Shown here: piece after piece, positions 57,850-64,000 of the stretch
Layout: every line of letters begins with the position of its first letter
Numbering within the stretch: the first letter of the stretch is position 1
Origin: Ditylenchus dipsaci
Lineage: Eukaryota; Nematoda; Chromadorea; Rhabditida; Anguinidae
Direction: 5' to 3'
DNA length: 64,000 nt
Assembly: GCA_004194705.1 (NCBI GenBank)
Contig: SADC01001278.1
Coordinates: 248,001 to 312,000 of the forward strand
Position numbers and translations under genes: made by a program
Notes under the pieces: generated by a model
The model's database searches: none
Told to the model about the DNA's origin: nothing
The model's input: only the letters and a program-made list of their open reading frames with translations

Positions 57850-60800
57850 ATGACTGTTTCCTATCACCTGGATATAGCTACTACTGGTCCGTTTGCCTTC
57901 TTTAAAGTATTGTTTAGATGGAAAGCATCCATTTGGAAGCGAACATTAGTGGACATGATCACATGGGTAGCTGTGTATTCTCTAATTTCTGTGTTATATC
58001 GCTTAGTCCTATTCGACAGAGGCCAAATGTTAGTGTTTAAAACAATCTATAAAAATATTTTCTTTTGCTAGAAATTTTGGCTTTACACTCCAACATATGA
58101 GCATACCGTATATTCTATAATAAACGAGCTCACACCCACTTTAATTTACCGTATTTCCTCTAATTGCCGCCCCTCTAATTCCCCCCCCCCCTAACTTCAA
58201 GTGGTCTGAAAATCCTGTTTTTATTTACTGTTCGAGCTATCTAAAAAGTGCTTGCGAGGGATTTCAAAAATCTAAGAGGCACTTTTTACACAGCTCAAAC
58301 AGTAAACTTGAAGTTTGAAAAATTGCATGCTACTAATTGCTACCCGGGGCGGCAATTAGAGGATATACGGTGGATTGTGTTCTTAACCGTTTTTTCTGAA
58401 AATCTGGCGCTACTTGGATATACCTATCCCCAATCCATTTTTTAAAAGTGTTTTCAAACACACTATATCCACTCAAAATCACCTCAGAACAAATCAAAAA
58501 ACGTCGAAAAATGCTAAGAGCAAATAAAAATATGAAAGGGTTAAATATTACATTTCGATCGGTTCCCTTGTTAGAGGCGTCTCAAAAAATTGGTCAAAAA
58601 CACAATTCTTTGAGAACACGGTTTCGAATGAAACGGGTGTTTTTGCTAATAAATATACGGTAGTTTTTCTGAAACCTACATTTTGTGATTATAACCTGCT
58701 AAAGTTGAAAATAAAAAACTAATTAATATCACCTTTTAGGTACCTTGAAAAATTAGCCCCTTACTTAGACACCCGTTTGGTGTTTTTTCCAGTAGACTTC
58801 ATTCTAGGGTTCTTTGTGATAATTGTGTTCAAGCGGTGGGAAGGCATTTTCAATAACATAGGATTTATTGACAAGTCAGTTGAAGCTTTTTTTCAAACAA
58901 AAGTAATGGTGCGCTTGCAGCTGTGCCTTGAATGTGTCTGCTTACATTCCGGGAGATGATCCCAAGATCATCATTCTCCGCAGAAATATATTGCGCTACA
59001 TCTGTTTAAGTCAAGTGCTGGTGTTGAGGGATGTGAGTGTGAGCGTGAAGTTGAGATTTCCCAACATGGCTGCAGTGGAAGACGCTGGTTGTTTGACACA
59101 ATTCTGTCAGCCGTGAGAAAAACGGCTAATTATTGTTTTGCAGGTTATTTGCAAAATGAAGAATTGGATATATTGATGCGAAATAGTCAAGGCTTCGACA
59201 AAAATATTGGCTGCCATTAATTTGGGCCAACCAATTGATAATGAAATTGTCGGCCGAACAAAGAATTGCTAGTCAAACATTTGTGTTGTTCTTGTCGAAG
59301 GTGAGAAATATCATAAAATAAGATGATAAATACAAAAACGTTAATTTAGTCAATAAGCGAATTCCAAACAAATCTCAGAACACTGCTAAGCTATGATTGG
59401 GTAAGCCAAAATTAAAAACAAACACGCTTCCTTGTAAAAAATGTATTTATTAGTTTCATCCTTTCGTTTTCTCACTTAACCCTAAGACGGTCACTTAAAA
59501 ATGTCACTTCTGGGCCGTGAATTTGAATCACAATGTTTCCATCAAAGCCTAATCAGGTCTGGCTGCATGATATTTCCTTTTAAAGCTAAGAGTCAGAAGT
59601 TCTGACTCAGAGCTTCTTAGTGATACAGTCAACCCTCGATATAACGGCCCCACCTCAAGTTCGTTCCCGCCTAGGGTCAGACACTTTTTTTACTCTGATT
59701 TTTTTAATTGTTTTGTGAGTTTTCTTTGGCTAGTACAGTCCTAAATATAGTGAGGATTTCGATGTTGCATTGTTTTTCAAATAAAAAAACCGAAAAGATC
59801 CGTGGGTACTCGATATAACGGCGCCCTATTTCAAAACTAGAGGGTCGTTATATCAAAATCTTTTCGATAAAACTATTTTTTATTTGAATAACGATCGGCA
59901 AGATTAAAATTCTTACGATATTTAGGACTGGACTAGCCAAAGACAAGTCGCAAAACAATTCAAAAATGAGGGTAAAGAAACGGGAACGAACTTGAGCTGG
60001 GGCCGTTATATCGAGGGTTGACTGTATCTTGAACAAACGAGCACTCTCAAAACAGTGCCTTAAAATAAAATGATACAAATCGTCCCAACGTGACCGCTCT
60101 AGGGTTAAACATGGGTTTGACCTATCTTTTGCAGTCAACGGTTATCAATTTTTTTGTATGAACATTCTCAGATAAGTTAACCTCATCAAAATTTCAAAAC
60201 TAGGAGATAACCTGGCGGTGAAAATTTTAGGAAGCCTAGCGCATGGTTCGGTGGTTTTTCAGTGTTGTTATTTCACTTTTGTCTTAGTCACTCCACAGGG
60301 TTTGTCCAGAGGTCGACCGATAAACCAAAAAAAGGTATTTAATTCCAATCACCGCCATTTTCTTCTGGACACAAGCGTACAGGTGTGTTTACCTTAAAAT
60401 TGTTAACTGAGTAGATAAACTACAAATTGAAGGTTAACATGTCTGAGAGCAGTGAAAAAAGGTGGATCACGAATAAGATGCCAAAATTACAAAAAACGAT
60501 TGGAACAATCCAAAATCACAAAAAGTTCTCTCATTTTTTATGTGAACCTTTTACAGCTACCAATTCCATTGTCATATACCCAAGCTGTATTTGTTTTGGT
60601 GCGAATTTCAATGTGCATGTGCTTGTTTGCTCGTCAATCTTTGCTGCAACATAAAGGACTGAATTTTGGTTTGGTGTTGCAGAATGATGAAGAACATCAA
60701 AAAACTGACGATGATAAAGTAATTGTCATAAAATGGTTTTCTATAAATTACAAAAAACTCTATTAAGATCGATTTGGTAGTACCATTCATGACACTTCTT

Positions 60801-63175
60801 CAGGTGACAACATAGAAAACGTGGCTCTATATGCATTCGCGCATCTAGAAAAAAAACATGCCTTGGTCCCTTCTGTTGATTTTTGTCGAAAAAAAATTTT
60901 TGTCCTAAAAGTCTCAAAAAGTGTTAATAAGCACTTTCAGATTATTTTCACGAAAAAAATTTTTTTTGTGAAAAAATTTTCAAAAATGTTTTTTGCCTTG
61001 CTCCCCCAAGCTGATTTTTTCCGATTTTTTTTTGTTAAATAGCAGGGGGTTTTAAACATGGTTTTGTCAACTGGGGCCTACCGCATAAAGAAACTCTGGT
61101 ATGCATACATTTTTTATGCATCCAGAGTCACTTTCGAGTAATTTGCGTCTATGGTTAGCTTAGATGGTTAGAGATGCGCGCACTCACTTACCTTAGACAT
61201 AATTCCCAACAAGACTCTTGATCAAAAAAGGCATATAGAGATTCTTTTTGCTCAGCTCCAGTGACCAAAACAATGCGGAATACCCTTAAATACAGTCACT
61301 CAATCTTACTCTAAAAAACCCCAAACATGGTCTCCTACCTTAGTATTCCACAACTTTATCAAAAAATCTTCTCGAACGTGGTATTCTACCCCGTTTTGGT
61401 CACTGGAGCTGGGCAAAAACAGCCTCTAAATGCATTTTTGATCAAGAGTCTTGCTCGGAAATATGTCTAAGGTAAGTGAGTGCCCGCATATCCAACCTAC
61501 CAAGCGCAGGCTTCCTCTTCGGGGGCGCAGGGGGCTTGGTTGCTTGGGGTTGAGATGCGCACACCCACATACCTTAGACGCAAATCACTCGAAAGTGACT
61601 CTGGATGCATGAAAAATGTATGCATACCAGAGTTTCTTTATGCGGTAGGCCCCAGCTAACAAAACCATGTTTAAAACCCCCTGCCATTTAACAAAAAAGT
61701 TCGGAAAAAATCAGCTTGGGGGACCAAGGCAAAAAAAAATTTTCGTGAAAATGATCTGAAAGTGCTTATAAACACTTTTTGAGACTTTTAGGAAAAAAAA
61801 ATTTTCGAAAAAAATCAACAGGGGGACCAAGGCATGTTTTTTTTTCTAGATGCGCGAACGCATATAGAGCCGAAAAGGGAGTTTGAAAATATTGATAAAT
61901 TTTCAGGTGTTCTTCTACTTGGCATGGATAAAAGTAGGAGAAGAAATGTTGAACCCTTTAGGAGGAGGAGAGTCCGATTTTGAAATCAACTATATTATCG
62001 ATCGCAATCTAAGTGTATGTTTTCCCCATCTTTTAATCCTCACACCAACATCCAACAATATAGTTTGCCATGCTGATGGCTGATAGCTTTGCTGGAAAAT
62101 TTCCAAAACAACTGCCCGACACTCTACTCCCACTTCATTCAAAAGCTGTGGAAAACATCTACGCGGGATCTGTGTCTATGATTAGGTTAGTCAATGCTTT
62201 ATAAAGAACGATATAAATATGTCCAGATATTCAGATTCTAGAAAAAGATAACAAAAAATACAGTGGTCGACAAAAGCTACCGGCAGACACGTTTTTTCCT
62301 GTTCACGCAACAAATATTTGCTAATAAAAGGTGCATTTAGACTGAAACTGCTAAAATATATTAGCTATATTTCTAGTCATGCTTTTATCTTTGTGATTCG
62401 TCCTCCGGTATATTTGGTTTTTGTTCTCCTTTTAAGAATTCTCTTGAAAATTGTGGTTCTGTTTTTGGTCTTTGCTATTAAATTTTTAGTGTCTTCTCTT
62501 TTCTTTATTATTTTCAGCCCTTAATTAAGTTAACTGGGACTTGAAGAAACTCTGATATGCATGCTGTTTTCGTTCTCGTTTTCAAAAACAAACATGAACA
62601 TTCTTAATTTTTTTGACTTTTGCGTTGATTTTCAAACAAAAAGTCCGAAAATAAGGACAGACAATAGTTACGACCTGATCAAAAAATCGTCTATTTTTCT
62701 AATGAGACATTATAACAAGAGAAAGTTTATGAAATAATATTACGATTTTTTCTATGGAAATGTAACTTTAGTTTTTTCGAAAGTTTATGTAAAAGTCCAA
62801 GAAATTAAATAGCAATTTCAAGTGTTTATATGTAAGTCTGTAGCTTTTAAGTAGCCCAACACTTTGTTATCTTCTGTTATTTCACTTTTACGACACGACT
62901 TTTTATTGGCAAATATACATGAAAACTAGGAAAAATACATGCTGGGCAGTCACTTTTGTCGGCCACTCTAAAAAGAAATCAAGTTTGAAGGGGTTTTTTA
63001 AAAAATAAACACATCTTTAATCAGAAGATCCTCTGCGCCACCGTCAAGAAGTCGTCATACCAACCGGGTGCTAGGTGACATGAGTAGTTTGAATGAAGTA
63101 ACTGTGAATTTCATTCAAACCCCTACATCTCGGCATTTGAACCAGAACCTAAAGGCCTGCAATGGAGTTTGTTAG
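57850..63175 (+). CDS. Bestrophin-family anion channel
   Basis: Exons: 57850-58028, 58740-58874, 58921-59087, 59144-59300, about 60448-60524, 60557-60718, 60768-60803, 61907-62014, 62064-62185 and 63025-63175, about 430 residues. MTVSYHLDIATTGPFAFFKV and LFRWKASIWK are the bestrophin N-terminus. LGFFVIIVFKRWEG corresponds to the pore and neck helix region, LRRNILRYICLSQVLVLRDV to the next conserved block, YWLPLIWANQL to the WVPWVW region, LPIPLSYTQ to IPLVYTQ, and VFFYLAWIKVGEEMLNPLGG to the [20 protein letters not shown] segment. EINYIIDRNLS precedes a short tail (MADSFAGKFPKQLPD). Bestrophins are pentameric calcium-activated chloride channels. Exon 4 is one base short: in the A run at 59200-59204 the frame shifts just before YWLP. 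The junction near 60524 is also off by one and implies an implausible 32-bp intron. Both may be sequence errors. Confidence 0.9.
58147..58371. mobile_element. ACCGTATT-type MITE in a bestrophin intron
   Basis: TACCGTATTTCCTCTAATTG at the left and CAATTAGAGGATATACGGT at the right are inverted. The inner GCCGCCCCTCTAATT matches the copies nested at 25217-25453. Confidence 0.65.
59626..60024. mobile_element. Pogo-like palindrome, about 400 bp
   Basis: CAGTCAACCCTCGATATAAC at the left mirrors GTTATATCGAGGGTTGACTG at the right, with TA at 59624-59625 and 60025-60026. It lies in the bestrophin intron after exon 4. Confidence 0.8.
60768..60803 (+). CDS. 36-nt micro-exon of bestrophin
   Basis: ATTAAG acceptor, then 12 codons IDLVVPFMTLLQ, then a GTGACA donor, phase 0 on both sides. 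It fills precisely the family segment (human LDLVVPVFTFLQ) missing between QKTDDDK and VFFYLAW. The intron before it is 49 bp and the one after is about 1.1 kb, filled by the palindrome at 60827-61872. Confidence 0.85.
60827..61872. mobile_element. Palindromic element, about 1.05 kb, in a bestrophin intron
   Basis: GGCTCTATATGCATTCGCGC at the left mirrors GCGAACGCATATAGAGCC at the right. Arms continue for about 300 bp through TGCCTTGGTCCC and CTCTGGTATGCAT motifs. The middle repeats the GGAGTTGAGATGCG family body. It starts about 24 bp after the micro-exon and ends about 34 bp before the next exon. Confidence 0.75.
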
Positions 63176-63183
63176 CTTCATAA

Positions 63184-63189
63184 AATAAA
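63184..63189 (+). terminator. Polyadenylation signal AATAAA for bestrophin
   Basis: AATAAA lies 9 bp after the TAG stop at 63173-63175. This is closer than usual but inside an AT-rich 3' end. Confidence 0.45.
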
Positions 63190-64000
63190 GAGAAGAAAAC
63201 CGTTTTACTAAAACAAAAACAAACCTCTTGATTTTTGAATGCGCTTTAAGAATGAATCCGCTACGGTCCATAAAAAAGTCGATAAAAAATAAAAAAAATT
63301 TATTCTATATAAGAATTTATATAAGCATTCGATAGAAAAAATAATGAAAATTAGGTGTTGCTTTTTGCAGGATTTGTAAAGGGTGATGAAAAAAATAAAT
63401 AAGGTGTTGTGTTTGACCATTCAAATCAATCCACTTGTCTTAGCTGTGAATAAAATTGGCGTGGCAAGACTTGAGCAACAAGATTTGAGATCATACGATC
63501 TTATAATTCAATTTAAGAGATTGTGAGATTCGAACTGCGAGATCCGCGGCCTGAGGTTATCGCTGCATCTTCTCACAATGCAAGATTAAAACCACATGAT
63601 TCACTAAGCAAAATTAAGAAATTAATGAGCATAAAATAAAATGTTGAGCTAAATGAATTCACTGCTCACCAGCCTGAAGAAAAAAATACCCATTTTTCGA
63701 AGAGTCGCTCTGAGAATTGCCATAGTTATGGGCATTGTACTCTAGCGAGGAGGCCCGGTTTTGCGATGATCTTGTTCAGCAGGTCTGAAAACTGCCAGGT
63801 AGTCAAACGTTACAGTCGGGAATTCTCGTGTTGACAACAGGGGACCAAGTCATACTTTTTTCAGGGGTTGCTCGAACACATGTACAGCCGTTATTTCTGT
63901 TTGTTGAGGTTTTGATGGGTTCAAATAAATGTCTTTTACAAATTCAGTATTAATCGATTTCTTATCTATTCCTTTTCAAATAAAAAAAAAGTTTTGACAA
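63190..64000. other. Downstream flank without a supported gene
   Basis: The only recognisable item is 63642-63710 (GAGCTAAATGAATTCACTGC, CTCACCAGCCTGAAGAAAAA), which repeats 10597-10665. No exon was seen. Confidence 0.45.

Noticed and set aside
60525..60556. Read-through of the bestrophin segment as KITKSSLIFYVNLLQ
   Set aside because: The other frame (NKMPKLQKTIGTIQ) followed by LPIPLSYTQ matches family spacing better, though it needs an indel and a 32-bp intron. Left unresolved.

Overview
The window looks like nuclear DNA from an invertebrate animal. It is AT-rich, its genes are split by GT-AG introns that are often very short (42-57 bp), and families such as myosin phosphatase targeting subunit and bestrophin are present. 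The short introns would suit a nematode or another compact-intron invertebrate, but I cannot place the species. All gene models were assembled by hand from splice signals and reading-frame phase, so exon edges are predictions.

Layout. 272-4334 (-): a 550-residue RNA-binding protein joining a SUZ-type N-terminal half (like SZRD1) to two FUBP-like KH domains. 6521-9085 (-): the 3' part of a secreted-looking protein built from tiny phase-1 cysteine exons. 12904-31882 (-): a complete MYPT (PPP1R12) gene of 18 or more exons, with ankyrin repeats, a PP1-docking KVKF motif, the RRSTQGV inhibitory site and two alternative leucine-zipper terminal exons. 40603-44709 (-): an unidentified basic, serine-rich protein. 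46122-48187 (-): a 237-residue secreted cysteine-rich and acidic protein. 55425-56636 (+): a secreted Ala/Pro/Glu/Lys repeat protein behind a TATA box. 57850-63175 (+): a bestrophin chloride channel with a 36-nt micro-exon.

Much of the rest is DNA-transposon debris. I see mariner-like, pogo-like, hAT-like, Mutator-like, TTAA-target and Merlin-like elements, many as long palindromes and several with target-site duplications that can be read directly. One Merlin copy keeps the end of its transposase. A tRNA-derived SINE family is also present. Retroelement coding regions, rRNA, intact tRNA genes and CRISPR arrays were not seen.

The genes do not form a pathway. MYPT would act with PP1 on myosin, the SUZ-KH protein on RNA, and bestrophin in the membrane. 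Single-base frame breaks occur in C or A runs in the Ala/Pro protein (two) and in bestrophin (one, probably two). This suggests assembly indels, although decay cannot be excluded.
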